From Saprospiraceae bacterium (GTDB taxonomy: Bacteria; Bacteroidota; Bacteroidia; Chitinophagales; Saprospiraceae): a stretch of 64,000 bases of DNA. The notes beneath the pieces were generated by a model. That model did no database searches. It worked only from the letters and a program-made list of their open reading frames with translations, and was not told the DNA's origin. Below, piece by piece: positions 43,831-52,888 of this stretch. A program made the position numbers and the translations under genes. The stretch's first letter is position 1. Each line of letters opens with the position of its first letter. Location: contig JAGPCT010000008.1 of assembly GCA_018057925.1 (NCBI GenBank), forward strand, positions 1-64,000. Direction: 5' to 3'.

Positions 43831-45018
43831 ATGTCATCTAAATATAAATTACGGGGAGTTTCTGCGGATAAAGAGGATGTTCATGAGGCAATAAAAGGGC
43901 TAGATAAAGGGCTTTATCCCAGTGCTTTTTGTAAAATATTGCCTGATTTGGCGGGGAATGATTCATTATTTTGCAACATCATGCATGCCGATACAGCAGG
44001 TACAAAGTCTTCGCTTGCATATATGTATTGGAAAGAGACAGATGATATTTCAGTATGGAGAGGAATTGTGCAAGATGCAATTGTTATGAATACGGATGAT
44101 ATGGCTTGTGTAGGTTGTATAGACCAAATCATCTTATCAAGTACTATCGGTAGAAATAAAGCATTAATCAATAAAGAAGTTTTAGCGAACTTGATTCAGG
44201 CGACATCCGGGTTTATTGATAAAATGAAGGATTTGGGCGTAAATATTATTTTAGCTGGTGGAGAGACTGCTGATGTTGGGGATATTGTCAGGACAGCGGA
44301 TGTCGGTTTTACTGCCTTCGCCAGAATGCCCAAATCAGAATTAATTATCAATCGAATACGCCCCGGTCAGGTTATTGTTGGACTTGCTTCTTATGGTCAG
44401 TCAACTTATGAGACTGAATATAATAGTGGAATAGGTTCTAATGGCTTGACTATGGCTCGGCATGAATTGTTTCACCACAGTTATTCAGAGAAATATCCGG
44501 AAACATACGCACCTCAGACCGATCAGGAATATGTATATTCAGGTACAAAGATGTTGACTGATATGGTTGAGTGTGAAGGGAAGATGATCCCAATAGGTAA
44601 ATTAGCGCTTTCTCCCACAAGAACATTTTTGCCTGTATTGAAGCAGGTTTTGGGTCAATATAGGGATGGTATAGCTGGTATCATTCACAACACGGGTGGT
44701 GGACATTCCAAAGTTCTTAGGTACTGTGATGAAGCGGTACATATCGTGAAAGATAATTTGTTGCCGGTTCCGCCTATTTTTCAGATTATAAAGGAAAGTG
44801 CCGATACCAATTGGGAGGAAATGTTTAAGGTGTTTAATATGGGGACAAGAATAGAATTTTATACCGATGAAAAGGTAGCGGCTAAAATTATTGAAATCGC
44901 ACAATCATTTAACATAGATGCTGATGTAATTGGTAGAGTAGAAGTATCGGAAGACACGGAAATGAAAGTGACAGTCAGTTATCTTGGAGAAAATTATGTG
45001 TACAAAATGAACGAATAG
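43831..45018 (+). CDS. purM: Phosphoribosylformylglycinamidine cyclo-ligase (AIR synthase)
   Basis: PurM closes the imidazole ring of FGAM with ATP in purine synthesis. The 395-residue form is longer than the classic enterobacterial enzyme, as is usual in Bacteroidota. Visible features are HADTAGTKSSLAY near 50, VMNTDDMACVG, ILAGGETADVGD and IIHNTGGGHSKVLRY, all within the PurM/SelD fold. The neighbouring rdgB (convergent) also handles purine nucleotides, but no operon exists. A run of about 150 AT-rich bases lies upstream with no clear promoter. Confidence 0.9.
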   Translation: MSSKYKLRGVSADKEDVHEAIKGLDKGLYPSAFCKILPDLAGNDSLFCNIMHADTAGTKSSLAYMYWKETDDISVWRGIVQDAIVMNTDDMACVGCIDQIILSSTIGRNKALINKEVLANLIQATSGFIDKMKDLGVNIILAGGETADVGDIVRTADVGFTAFARMPKSELIINRIRPGQVIVGLASYGQSTYETEYNSGIGSNGLTMARHELFHHSYSEKYPETYAPQTDQEYVYSGTKMLTDMVECEGKMIPIGKLALSPTRTFLPVLKQVLGQYRDGIAGIIHNTGGGHSKVLRYCDEAVHIVKDNLLPVPPIFQIIKESADTNWEEMFKVFNMGTRIEFYTDEKVAAKIIEIAQSFNIDADVIGRVEVSEDTEMKVTVSYLGENYVYKMNE

Positions 45019-45050
45019 GTTCTATGAGAACATTCATTTATCGATTAAGG

Positions 45051-45629
45051 CTATGAATCAATAAATTGCATAAGTTTATCGATTGCTTTTCTACGATGAC
45101 TAATAGCGTTTTTTTCATTCGGCATAAGTTGTGCCAAGGTTATATTGTATCCAATTGGGATGAAGATTGAATCATATCCGAATCCATTATTTCCTTTTTC
45201 TTCAAAGCCAATGTGGCCATGTAGTTTGCCGGAAAAGAATATCACCTTTTCATTGGGCCGTGCCCAAGCTATTACACATTCAAAGTACGCTGAGCGGTCA
45301 ATTACTTTTGTCATGTTTTCCAGTAGAAGCTTTCTGTTGGCAGCATCATCTCCATGAATTCCTGCATAACGGGCACTATGAACACCCGGCCTTCCTCCTA
45401 ATGATGGTACTATCAGCCCTGAATCGTCGGCCATTGTGGCTTTTAGTGTATAATTTAGAAGAGTGGCTGCTTTGATTTCAGCATTTTCTTCGAGCGTTGA
45501 GCCGGTCTCTTCTATCTCCGGGATATCCGGAAACTCTGCGAGGGATTTGATGATGAATTTGTGAGATAAAATGGCATTAAATTCTTCTAATTTATGCTGG
45601 TTGGCAGTTGCTAATAGAACTTCGGTCAT
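45051..45629 (-). CDS. rdgB: XTP/dITP diphosphatase (RdgB/HAM1)
   Basis: This house-cleaning enzyme removes non-canonical purine triphosphates (dITP, XTP) and prevents their incorporation. The 192-residue protein carries TANQHKLEEF near the start, the catalytic ADDSGL with GRPGVHSARYAG, and FGYDSIFIP plus SHRRKA at the end. All are family hallmarks. Length is normal. Its ATG overlaps the end of the upstream 140-residue gene by 4 bp, indicating translational coupling. Confidence 0.95.
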   Translation of the reverse strand: MTEVLLATANQHKLEEFNAILSHKFIIKSLAEFPDIPEIEETGSTLEENAEIKAATLLNYTLKATMADDSGLIVPSLGGRPGVHSARYAGIHGDDAANRKLLLENMTKVIDRSAYFECVIAWARPNEKVIFFSGKLHGHIGFEEKGNNGFGYDSIFIPIGYNITLAQLMPNEKNAISHRRKAIDKLMQFIDS

Positions 45630-46048
45630 TGTAAAATAAATTCTTTAAAAGCGTTCCAAAATTCACCTTTCTTTATATCATTTTTAACTATTTCAGCCAT
45701 AGTATAAGTGACAAAAAGAGATTGTTGGTTAAATATAATCGGGATATTTAAAGGTAAGGTAGGGAAAGGTTTTATTTCATTGCCGAAAAAAGCCAATTTT
45801 AGTTTTGGAATATCTGAAAGACCTTGCCAATTAAATGCTTCGAAGGCATTAATTCCGATAATTTTAAATTCTGTGTCCAGATTTAAATTAAAAATTTCAC
45901 AACTTTTCTGAATATTCCCTTTATATATATCATTTTGAAATTCTTCGGAAAGCATACCAATTACCAATTTTATTTTTTCAGGATAAGAAAAAAATATTGG
46001 TTCAATTTTCTTTTTAGTTTTATATATTTTAGTCGGAAAATATAGCAT
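45626..46048 (-). CDS. Hypothetical 140-aa protein coupled to rdgB
   Basis: A 140-residue cytoplasmic protein with no signal or membrane segment. The C-terminal part, LKLAFFGNEIKPFPTLPLN followed by a helical WNAFKEF segment, recalls in pattern a group of Bacteroidota proteins that I associate loosely with DNA polymerase III psi-like annotation. This is from memory and weak. Its stop codon overlaps rdgB's start (ATGA), so the two are made together, perhaps linking it to replication or nucleotide hygiene. Function unknown. Confidence 0.6.
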   Translation of the reverse strand: MLYFPTKIYKTKKKIEPIFFSYPEKIKLVIGMLSEEFQNDIYKGNIQKSCEIFNLNLDTEFKIIGINAFEAFNWQGLSDIPKLKLAFFGNEIKPFPTLPLNIPIIFNQQSLFVTYTMAEIVKNDIKKGEFWNAFKEFILQ

Positions 46049-46150
46049 TGTCAGAATTATATATTGTTAAATTGTCATTTAAAGCGTTTAAAACAAATAA
46101 TAATATATTGATATGTGAAAAAATGTATAGAAGTTTTGAGAAAAAATTAT

Positions 46151-46158
46151 TACATTTG
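46151..46158 (+). promoter_or_regulatory. -7 promoter element for ilvE (TACATTTG)
   Basis: TACATTTG matches TAnnTTTG and sits 17 bases before ATG 46175. It lies inside the longer frame starting at 46115, so it favours the downstream start. The nearest TTTG is only 12 bp upstream. Confidence 0.5.
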
Positions 46159-46174
46159 TCCAAAACCCTATAAA

Positions 46175-47245
46175 ATGGCAAATATAACAATTAACCACAT
46201 AACACAATCAAGGATTTCTGAAGTTGATTTTGAACACTTGGGATTTGGTAAGGTTTTTTCAGACCACATGTTTGTATCTGATTATAAAGATGGGGTGTGG
46301 CAAAATCATCGTATTGTTCCGGTAGAAAAAATGAGTATTCATCCGGCAAATATGGCATTGCATTATGGTCAATCCATTTTTGAAGGACTGAAAGCGAGTA
46401 TGGGCAAAGATGGTACACCTATTCTATTTAGAGCGGATAAGAATATAGAGAGGTTGAATTTATCTGCGTTGAGGATGTGTATGCCTGAATTTCCATTTGA
46501 AGTACTAATGGAAGGGATGAAGAAATTGGTCCTTATTGAAAAAGCTTGGATACCTACTACTCCGGGGTCTTCTCTGTATTTGAGGCCATTTATGTTTGCT
46601 ACAGACGAATATTTGGGAGTTGCCGCTTCTACTACTTATCGATTGGTAGTGCTTGCAAGTCCATCGGGAGTATATTATTCCAAGCCCGTCAAATTGCTTG
46701 CCGAAGATCATTATGTTCGTGCAGTTAAGGGTGGCGTTGGAGAGGCTAAGACTGCCGGTAATTATGCTGCATCGTTATATCCTGCTAAGTTGGCAAGAGA
46801 AAGAGGATTTGATCAAATCTTATGGCTGGATGCTATTTACAATAAATATGTGCAAGAGGTAGGTACAATGAATATTTTCTTTGTGCTGAAAGACAAAGTT
46901 ATCACCCCGGCAGAAGACGGGGCTATCCTAAAAGGTGTAACTCGTAACTCGATTATTCAGATTTTGAAGTCAAGAGGAATTGAAGTTGAAGAAAAGCTTA
47001 TCTCAATAGATGAAGTAATGGCAGAATACAATGAAGGAAATTTGGTAGAGATGTTTGGCGCCGGAACAGCTGCTGTTGTAACCAATGTGTCATCGTTGAC
47101 ATACCAAGATAATACTATAACTTTTGAAGAAGATGCCTGGTCACTATCGAAGAGTCTGAAAGATACAATCAATCAATTAAGAACCGGTGAAATAGAAGAT
47201 ACATTTCATTTTACAATACGTGTGGAAGAGGCGTTAGTCATTTGA
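46175..47245 (+). CDS. ilvE: Branched-chain amino acid aminotransferase
   Basis: IlvE transfers the amino group in the last step of Leu, Ile and Val synthesis, or the first step of their breakdown. From ATG 46175 the fold-type IV protein has 356 residues. The predicted PLP Lys192 lies in GEAKTAGNYA. Other features are LHYGQSIFEGLKA, SLYLRPFMFAT, and GTAAVVTNVSSL near the end. A frame starting at 46115 would add 20 residues across a promoter element, so I prefer 46175. Single gene with its own terminator. Confidence 0.93.
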   Translation: MANITINHITQSRISEVDFEHLGFGKVFSDHMFVSDYKDGVWQNHRIVPVEKMSIHPANMALHYGQSIFEGLKASMGKDGTPILFRADKNIERLNLSALRMCMPEFPFEVLMEGMKKLVLIEKAWIPTTPGSSLYLRPFMFATDEYLGVAASTTYRLVVLASPSGVYYSKPVKLLAEDHYVRAVKGGVGEAKTAGNYAASLYPAKLARERGFDQILWLDAIYNKYVQEVGTMNIFFVLKDKVITPAEDGAILKGVTRNSIIQILKSRGIEVEEKLISIDEVMAEYNEGNLVEMFGAGTAAVVTNVSSLTYQDNTITFEEDAWSLSKSLKDTINQLRTGEIEDTFHFTIRVEEALVI

Positions 47246-47267
47246 TAAACTTTAAAATTGAATATAG

Positions 47268-47302
47268 GATGCCTGATTCATTGCGTTTCAGGCATTTTTT
47301 TG
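47268..47302 (+). terminator. Terminator of ilvE
   Basis: ATGCCTGA (47269-47276) pairs with TCAGGCAT (47288-47295), followed by a T tract, 23 bp after the stop. Confidence 0.8.
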
Positions 47303-47490
47303 TGTAGGTAAATTAAAATAGAGTCACAAAGTTAATCGATTGACAACTATCAGGTTATAGCATAATATTTACAGTTAGGGCATAATCATTGAATTAAAAA
47401 GAGCATGCAAGGCTATATTTATTATCAATTGCAACTACTTTCTTTATAAAATGTTTAACTTTGTGATTATTAAAAGAGACTATTGAGCTA

Positions 47491-48066
47491 ATGAAAAATC
47501 GTTCTACACTAATACAAGTACTTGTTGTCACCTTTATAATTTTCGTTGCTGCATTTAGCAGATTGATTCCGCACAACATGAATTTAACACCTGTTGGAGC
47601 CATTGCATTGTTTAGTGGTGCTTACCTTGGATGGAACTGGAAGTCATTTTTAATACCATTGGTAGCTATTTTTGTAAGCGATTTGATTTTAAATAATTAT
47701 GTCTATGCACAAGGTTCTGATTTTCAATTGTTTTACGATGGTGCTTTATGGGTTTACGGTACTTATGCACTGATAGTTGTTTTGGGAGCATGGTGGATTA
47801 AGAAAGTGAATGTCATGCGTGTATTGACTGGATCTTTAGGTGCAGCCGTAATATTCTTTTTGGTGACCAACTTTGCATGTTGGCCTGGAACAACATATAC
47901 ACCTGATATAAAGGGTCTTATGGATTGTTATATTGCAGGAGTTCCTTTTTTTAGAGGTACTTTGATTGGAGATATTGTATTTAGTGCTTTATTGTTTGGA
48001 TCTTATGCTATTATTAAGATGAAATATTTTAGTGTAAATAAAATAAGTGAACCTACAGCACTTTAA
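47491..48066 (+). CDS. DUF6580 membrane protein, putative ECF-type transporter S component
   Basis: The 191-residue protein has about five transmembrane helices and polar loops. The motif string NMNLTPVGAIALFSGAYLG near 30-48 and the NFACWPGTTYTPDIKGLMDCYIAG loop near 125-150 are typical of DUF6580, described as putative S components of ECF-type vitamin transporters. No T component or ATPase adjoins. A BtuF-like gene lies 1.8 kb downstream, which loosely hints at cobalamin, but no riboswitch is seen in the 245-bp upstream region. A -7-like TAACTTTG lies at 47456-47463. Confidence 0.8.
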   Translation: MKNRSTLIQVLVVTFIIFVAAFSRLIPHNMNLTPVGAIALFSGAYLGWNWKSFLIPLVAIFVSDLILNNYVYAQGSDFQLFYDGALWVYGTYALIVVLGAWWIKKVNVMRVLTGSLGAAVIFFLVTNFACWPGTTYTPDIKGLMDCYIAGVPFFRGTLIGDIVFSALLFGSYAIIKMKYFSVNKISEPTAL

Positions 48067-48137
48067 TTCCTGATAGTATTTAGTTTTACGTCCAACATCC
48101 GGACTATTGGGTGCATTGGTCGAAAATCAAAGAATGG

Positions 48138-48172
48138 TTGCCTATTAACATTCATATATTCTGTTATATTTG
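48138..48172 (+). promoter_or_regulatory. Promoter of lepB (TTG-N24-TATATTTG)
   Basis: TATATTTG at 48165-48172 fits the -7 consensus, with TTG at 48138-48140 at a slightly long spacing. It lies 21 bases before the GTG at 48194. Confidence 0.45.
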
Positions 48173-48193
48173 CATTTCAAATAAATATAACAC

Positions 48194-49756
48194 GTGAGTA
48201 TTTTAATTTTCATCATTGTTTTTTATATATTACTTTGTATCACCTTAGCTCCACTTTTTGTTGCGGCGGGACAATCCGGATTTGATGCATACATTCCAGG
48301 AAAGAATTTTATAACCTGGTGTAAAATTATCGGGCGTAAACCCACTTATGCATTATGGTTATTATTTCCGATAGTAAATATTTTTATTTTCTGCGGGATG
48401 GCAGTAGATATGGTTCTTTCGTTTGGGAGGAATAGTTTTAAAGATAGTGCACTTGCCGTAATTTATGCACCATTGCAATTTTATCTCATGAATGTTGCAG
48501 GTGACACATATAAAGGGGCATCAGTAACAAAAGAAAGAGATTATAATAGGGATTTGAAGGCAGCATATAATAGAAAAGATGACTTTGCTATCAAAAAATT
48601 GGAAGCCAATAACCCATTTAAAAAGTCAAAATTTAGAGAATGGACTGATTCTATAGTTTTTGCGGTGTTTGCAGCAGCATTTATCAGAATGTTTTTGATT
48701 GAAGCTTATGTTATTCCGACCTCTTCGATGGAGTCATCATTGCTTGTGGGGGACTATCTTTTTGTGAGTAAAGCGCACTATGGAATACGCACACCTATGA
48801 CCGTGGCGATGGTGCCTTTGATACACAATAGGTTACCGATAGTCAACCGAGAATCTTATTTAAAAAGCCCAAGCTTGCCTTATTTCCGACTACCTGCCTT
48901 AACAAGTGTCAAAAGATTTGACCCGGTTGTGTTTAATTATCCTGAGGGTGATAGTGTTTATGTTACACCGATGCGAACTTTTAGCATATACGATGTGCGT
49001 CGAGACCCACGTTTAGCGCAAGGCTATCCATTGACAACACGTCCTATGGACAAAATGGATCATTACATCAAGAGATGTATTGGCTTGCCCGGCGATAGCC
49101 TCCAGATTAAAGCGAAAGGAGTCTTTATCAATGGAAAGCGAATAGAAGATCCCTCCGGTTTACAGGTCAATTGTCGTGTAACACCAAGTCAACCTATTGC
49201 TTTGGAAACTTTAGGAGAAATAGGCGTCAATCTGAATGAATGTAATCCGGAAGTTGGATTTTACTCTTTGACAAAGGCTCAAATGGAATATATTAAAAAA
49301 GAAGTTCCTCAAGTTGAAATTGAAATTCTTTATGCTAATCCGGAGCAATATGCGGGTAATGTTTTTCCTCATGATGCTTCCTTGTTCCCAACTTGGACTC
49401 CAGACAACTATGGGCCTATTTGGATTCCAAAAAAAGGTGCGACAATACAGTTGACACGCCAAAATATAGGTTTTTATAGAAGGGTAATTTCTGTTTATGA
49501 GAAAAATAAGTTGGAAGAAAAGGGTGGTCAGTTTTTTATCAATGGTACATTGGCTGATACATATACATTTCAGCAGGATTATTATTGGATGATGGGCGAT
49601 AATAGGGATAACTCCGAAGATTCTCGTTTTTGGGGCTTTGTACCTGAGGAAAATATTGTAGGTAAGCCATTATTTATATTCTTTTCAAAATATACCGATC
49701 AATTTGGAAGTAAAATCCGCTGGAATAGGCTTTTTACAAGTGCTAACAAGTTTTAA
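48194..49756 (+). CDS. lepB: Signal peptidase I, long Bacteroidota form
   Basis: The enzyme cleaves signal peptides at the inner membrane. The 520-residue protein starts at GTG and has two or more N-terminal membrane helices followed by an anchor near 150-172. The Ser/Lys dyad is Ser178 (TSSME) and Lys293 (YIKRCIGLPGD), with the box E motif MGDNRDNSEDSRFWGFV near 470. It is much longer than E. coli LepB because of inserts between the dyad residues and after Lys293, as often seen in Bacteroidota. The many Sec signal peptides in this window are its expected substrates. Confidence 0.94.
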   Translation: MSILIFIIVFYILLCITLAPLFVAAGQSGFDAYIPGKNFITWCKIIGRKPTYALWLLFPIVNIFIFCGMAVDMVLSFGRNSFKDSALAVIYAPLQFYLMNVAGDTYKGASVTKERDYNRDLKAAYNRKDDFAIKKLEANNPFKKSKFREWTDSIVFAVFAAAFIRMFLIEAYVIPTSSMESSLLVGDYLFVSKAHYGIRTPMTVAMVPLIHNRLPIVNRESYLKSPSLPYFRLPALTSVKRFDPVVFNYPEGDSVYVTPMRTFSIYDVRRDPRLAQGYPLTTRPMDKMDHYIKRCIGLPGDSLQIKAKGVFINGKRIEDPSGLQVNCRVTPSQPIALETLGEIGVNLNECNPEVGFYSLTKAQMEYIKKEVPQVEIEILYANPEQYAGNVFPHDASLFPTWTPDNYGPIWIPKKGATIQLTRQNIGFYRRVISVYEKNKLEEKGGQFFINGTLADTYTFQQDYYWMMGDNRDNSEDSRFWGFVPEENIVGKPLFIFFSKYTDQFGSKIRWNRLFTSANKF

Positions 49757-49880
49757 TCCGAATGAGTACCCAAGTTTATTCATAACCGGAGTGTTTTGAA
49801 TATGCAAGATGTCCCGAGGTATGAGTTATTTATCGATTCTGTATTTTTAATGCTTGATTTGCGTTTGAGCTACGACAAGT
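49755..49880 (+). repeat. Dispersed structured repeat, copy G (degenerate)
   Basis: AATCCGAAT starts on the last two bases of the lepB stop codon. The following bases align loosely with the left two-thirds of copy B (AACCG, ATGTCCCGA, GCTACGA). The right terminus is absent or beyond recognition. Lowest-confidence copy. Confidence 0.4.
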
Positions 49881-49887
49881 TATTACG

Positions 49888-50655
49888 ATGATTCACCAAG
49901 GCAATAGCTGGGCAAGTTTGAGTAATAATCCTCCTTGCAGAATCATTTCGATGGTGCCATCATTGACCGAATTACTGTATTATCTTGGACTGGGAAAATA
50001 TGTCGTTGGGATAACGCGATTTTGTGTCTTACCGGAAACTAAAATACCGAAGCCCAAAATAATTGGGGGCACGAAGAATCCAAAGATTGATAGTATTCGT
50101 CTGCTTAATCCGGATTTTATCATAGCGTCTAAAGAAGAAAATCGATATTCAGATATTCATGAGATGCACGAAGGCACAGCGGTGTGGGTTACAGATATTG
50201 CCACTATTGAAGATAATATTGAAGTAATTAATTCTCTATTGGCTCTATTTGATATACAGTCGGATTATAAATCCATCGTTCAGAATTTTACGAGGCTATA
50301 TACGCAAGGAGCAATACTGCGCAATAAGAGAGTTTTATATCTGATTTGGAAAGAGCCATATATGACTGTCGGTGGAGATACCTTTATTCATGAAATGATC
50401 CATCATGCCGGTTTTGAAAATGTAACTTCTGTCTTAGAACGTTATCCGGTATTGTCAAAAGAGGAGATTATTTCATTATGTCCGGATTATATATTTTTAT
50501 CGACAGAGCCATATCCGTTTAAGCAGAGCCATCTTCAAGAGTTTGCTACTATTTTTCCTGATTCAAAGATTATTCTTGTTGACGGACAGATGTTTTCTTG
50601 GTATGGCATAAGACCTTTGTTTGCCATGGAATATTTTGCAACCATTGAAGGTTAA
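49888..50655 (+). CDS. BtuF-like helical-backbone metal/cobalamin receptor without a signal peptide
   Basis: The 255-residue protein matches ABC-transporter class III binding proteins (BtuF/FhuD type): PSLTELLYYLGLG and VVGITRFC near the start, IGGTKNPKID, LLNPDFIIAS, and a second lobe with VGGDTFIHEMIHHAG. No signal peptide or lipobox precedes PCRIISMVPSL, so it appears cytoplasmic as read, which is odd for a binding protein. It may act as an intracellular cobalamin or metal binder, or the signal may have been lost. No ABC permease or ATPase adjoins. It follows lepB through a degenerate repeat. Confidence 0.82.
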   Translation: MIHQGNSWASLSNNPPCRIISMVPSLTELLYYLGLGKYVVGITRFCVLPETKIPKPKIIGGTKNPKIDSIRLLNPDFIIASKEENRYSDIHEMHEGTAVWVTDIATIEDNIEVINSLLALFDIQSDYKSIVQNFTRLYTQGAILRNKRVLYLIWKEPYMTVGGDTFIHEMIHHAGFENVTSVLERYPVLSKEEIISLCPDYIFLSTEPYPFKQSHLQEFATIFPDSKIILVDGQMFSWYGIRPLFAMEYFATIEG

Positions 50656-50812
50656 TTTATGTGAATTTACAACTGTAATCGTAAGGAACAGAATTTTTAA
50701 TATTTAAATAGGTTTTTAATGCCTAAGTATAAAATTGTAAATGTTTACTAAGAATCAGTCTCAATGGATAATATATTTTAATTAAATTTGTAATTTAAAG
50801 AATATAAATGAT

Positions 50813-52417
50813 ATGAATATTCAAGGATTATGGCTTATAATGGGTTTAATGTTTCTATGTTCGCATGGGAAAGCTCAAGTATTGGAAGGTACATTAAGTT
50901 TTCCGGGAAGATATTTGGTGCAGTTTGATAATCAAAGGAATCTACAAGAGTTTCAATCTAATGTGAGTCGTTCAAATGACTCATATCGAGTTGAAAAGTG
51001 TGGACCCAATTCAAGTGTGCTAATTGTTGAAGGGAAAGATTTAACCTGGGAGGAATTTTTGAAATTAGTATCCAATACAAATGGCATTGTTGCTGTTCAA
51101 AAAGATTATTATTTAGAGGAGAGGGTCAAAATTCCAAATGATCCATTATTCAATAGTAGTCAAAGGGGATTGCAATGGATTAAGGCGCCAGAGGCATGGG
51201 AATATACGACGGGTGGTGTAACATCACATGGACATGATATTGTAGTAGCAGTGTTAGACAAAGGTTTTTATATCAATAATCCTGAATTAAAAGATAATTT
51301 GTTTGTGAATGCGGCAGAAATTCCGAACAATGGAATTGATGATGATAATAATGGGTATATTGATGATGTCAATGGAGTTAACCTTGCCACCGGTAGCGGC
51401 GTTATTGACTCAGCAAGCCATGGCTCAGGTGTCATGGGGATAGTAGGGGCACAGGGGAATAATTCATTGGGGATGTCCGGAGTAAATTGGAATGTTAAGT
51501 TATTGGCAGTTTCCAATGCTGTTTCGAGCGTCAGTTTATTGATCAAAGGTTACGAATATGTAAAAGAATTGCGTCGGAAATTTAATGAGAGTGGGGGACA
51601 GGAAGGGGCATTGGTTGTTGCCAGCAACCTCTCTGCAGGACTCAGTAATAAATGGCCTTCTGATCAGCCTATTTGGTGTAATATGTATGATACATTGGGT
51701 AAATATGGCATCATCAGTACTGGCGCTACCGCCAATACCAACGTCGATGTCGATGTAGTTGGCGATCTGCCAAGCACCTGTGAAAGTGAATACCTAATTG
51801 TAGTTACAAATGTAGTCTCGTCCAGTGATGTTAAGTATAATTCAGCCGGATATGGTGTCAAATCAGTTGATTTAGGCGCTCCTGGAGAGGGAAGTATTTC
51901 AACTGTCGATAAAACAGGTACCGGATCTTTTGGTGGGACATCCTGTGCCACACCACATGTCGCAGGGGCCATCGCTCTGATGTATTCAGTTCCTAATATC
52001 GGATTGCAAGACGATTATATCAATTATCCTATTGAGGCTGCTCGTTCTGTTAGAAATGCAATTTTAGACAATGTGGATATATTGCCTTCTTTACAAGGAA
52101 TTACCAAGACAGGTGGGAGGTTAAATCTTTTGAAGATGATTGAAGGGTACAAATCTGATTCTCAGGTTGTTAAAAATTTGAATTTTAAATTGTATCCTAA
52201 TCCTGTAAGAGATCTGATAGAAATAGAAATCCCAGAAAATATTTTAGAAAACGCACAGTTGGAAATATTTAATATTAATGGAATGAAAGTCTTTTCTAAA
52301 TCAATCAATGGAAAGTCGAAGGAGTTGATAAATGTTTCTCAATTTGTGGCGGGATGCTATATAATCAGAATCAAAGGGGGTAATTCTTTGTATGTAAATA
52401 AATTTTCAAAGTTGTAA
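50813..52417 (+). CDS. Secreted S8 subtilisin-like serine protease with T9SS type A domain
   Basis: The 534-residue protein has a signal peptide ending near KAQ (residue 22) and an inhibitor-I9-like prodomain (about 25-105). The peptidase domain has Asp in VAVLDKGF, His in SASHGSGVMG and Ser in GTSCATPHVAGA. The NGIDDDNNGYIDDVNG stretch is shared with the other subtilase at 16096, but here Asp-His spacing is short. The last 80 residues, from FKLYPNPVRD, are a type A sorting domain. It is therefore probably released or attached outside the cell. Monocistronic and convergent with the isc operon. Confidence 0.92.
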   Translation: MNIQGLWLIMGLMFLCSHGKAQVLEGTLSFPGRYLVQFDNQRNLQEFQSNVSRSNDSYRVEKCGPNSSVLIVEGKDLTWEEFLKLVSNTNGIVAVQKDYYLEERVKIPNDPLFNSSQRGLQWIKAPEAWEYTTGGVTSHGHDIVVAVLDKGFYINNPELKDNLFVNAAEIPNNGIDDDNNGYIDDVNGVNLATGSGVIDSASHGSGVMGIVGAQGNNSLGMSGVNWNVKLLAVSNAVSSVSLLIKGYEYVKELRRKFNESGGQEGALVVASNLSAGLSNKWPSDQPIWCNMYDTLGKYGIISTGATANTNVDVDVVGDLPSTCESEYLIVVTNVVSSSDVKYNSAGYGVKSVDLGAPGEGSISTVDKTGTGSFGGTSCATPHVAGAIALMYSVPNIGLQDDYINYPIEAARSVRNAILDNVDILPSLQGITKTGGRLNLLKMIEGYKSDSQVVKNLNFKLYPNPVRDLIEIEIPENILENAQLEIFNINGMKVFSKSINGKSKELINVSQFVAGCYIIRIKGGNSLYVNKFSKL

Positions 52418-52476
52418 TTTACAATAGAAATTATTTGGTCAAAAGAGGAATTAATATGTATAAAATCTTTGTCCTT

Positions 52477-52803
52477 TTACACAGCAAAGCTTTCTCCACA
52501 ATTACATTCTCTCACAGCATTGGGATTCTCAAAGTAAAAGCCTTTGCCAGACAAGCCACCACTAAACTGTAAGGTCGTATTAAACAGATACAAGAAACTT
52601 TTTAGGTCAGTAACAATCTTGATGCCATTATCTTCAAAGACTTGATCCTGGGCTTGTTCTTCATTATCAAAATCCATCTTATAGGATAGGCCTGAGCAGC
52701 CACCACTAATTACAGATACCCTAATAAAGTAATCATCCGACATTCCTTGTTTGGACTTGACTCGATTGATTTGTTCTTTTGCCGGATCTGAAACATACAA
52801 CAT
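52477..52803 (-). CDS. iscA: Iron-sulfur assembly protein IscA/HesB type
   Basis: A-type carriers help transfer Fe-S clusters to client proteins. From ATG 52803 the 108-residue protein matches the family length; the frame extends to 52845 but that adds a non-conserved tract. The three conserved cysteines are visible: GGCSGL near residue 35 and CNCG near the C-terminus. It is the last gene of the iscS-iscU-iscA cluster and is separated from iscU by an 85-bp gap with a long hairpin. Role well established for the family. Confidence 0.95.
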   Translation of the reverse strand: MLYVSDPAKEQINRVKSKQGMSDDYFIRVSVISGGCSGLSYKMDFDNEEQAQDQVFEDNGIKIVTDLKSFLYLFNTTLQFSGGLSGKGFYFENPNAVRECNCGESFAV

Positions 52804-52837
52804 GGTAAAATTATTTAATTTGTATAAGAAAAATAGT

Positions 52838-52880
52838 GAATACATACCATTTCATACTGAAACTAAAATGGTATGCATTC
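52838..52880 (-). repeat. Inverted repeat in the iscU-iscA gap
   Basis: GAATACATACCATTT (52838-52852) and AAATGGTATGCATTC (52866-52880) form a 15-bp stem with one G-T type mismatch and a 13-base loop. There is no clean T tract after it on the minus strand, so it is more likely an attenuating or stabilising hairpin than a full terminator. Confidence 0.65.
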
Positions 52881-52888
52881 TCTTATAA

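Noticed and set aside
47303-47490. Cobalamin riboswitch upstream of the DUF6580 gene
   Set aside because: No B12-box or matching stem pattern is visible in this stretch.
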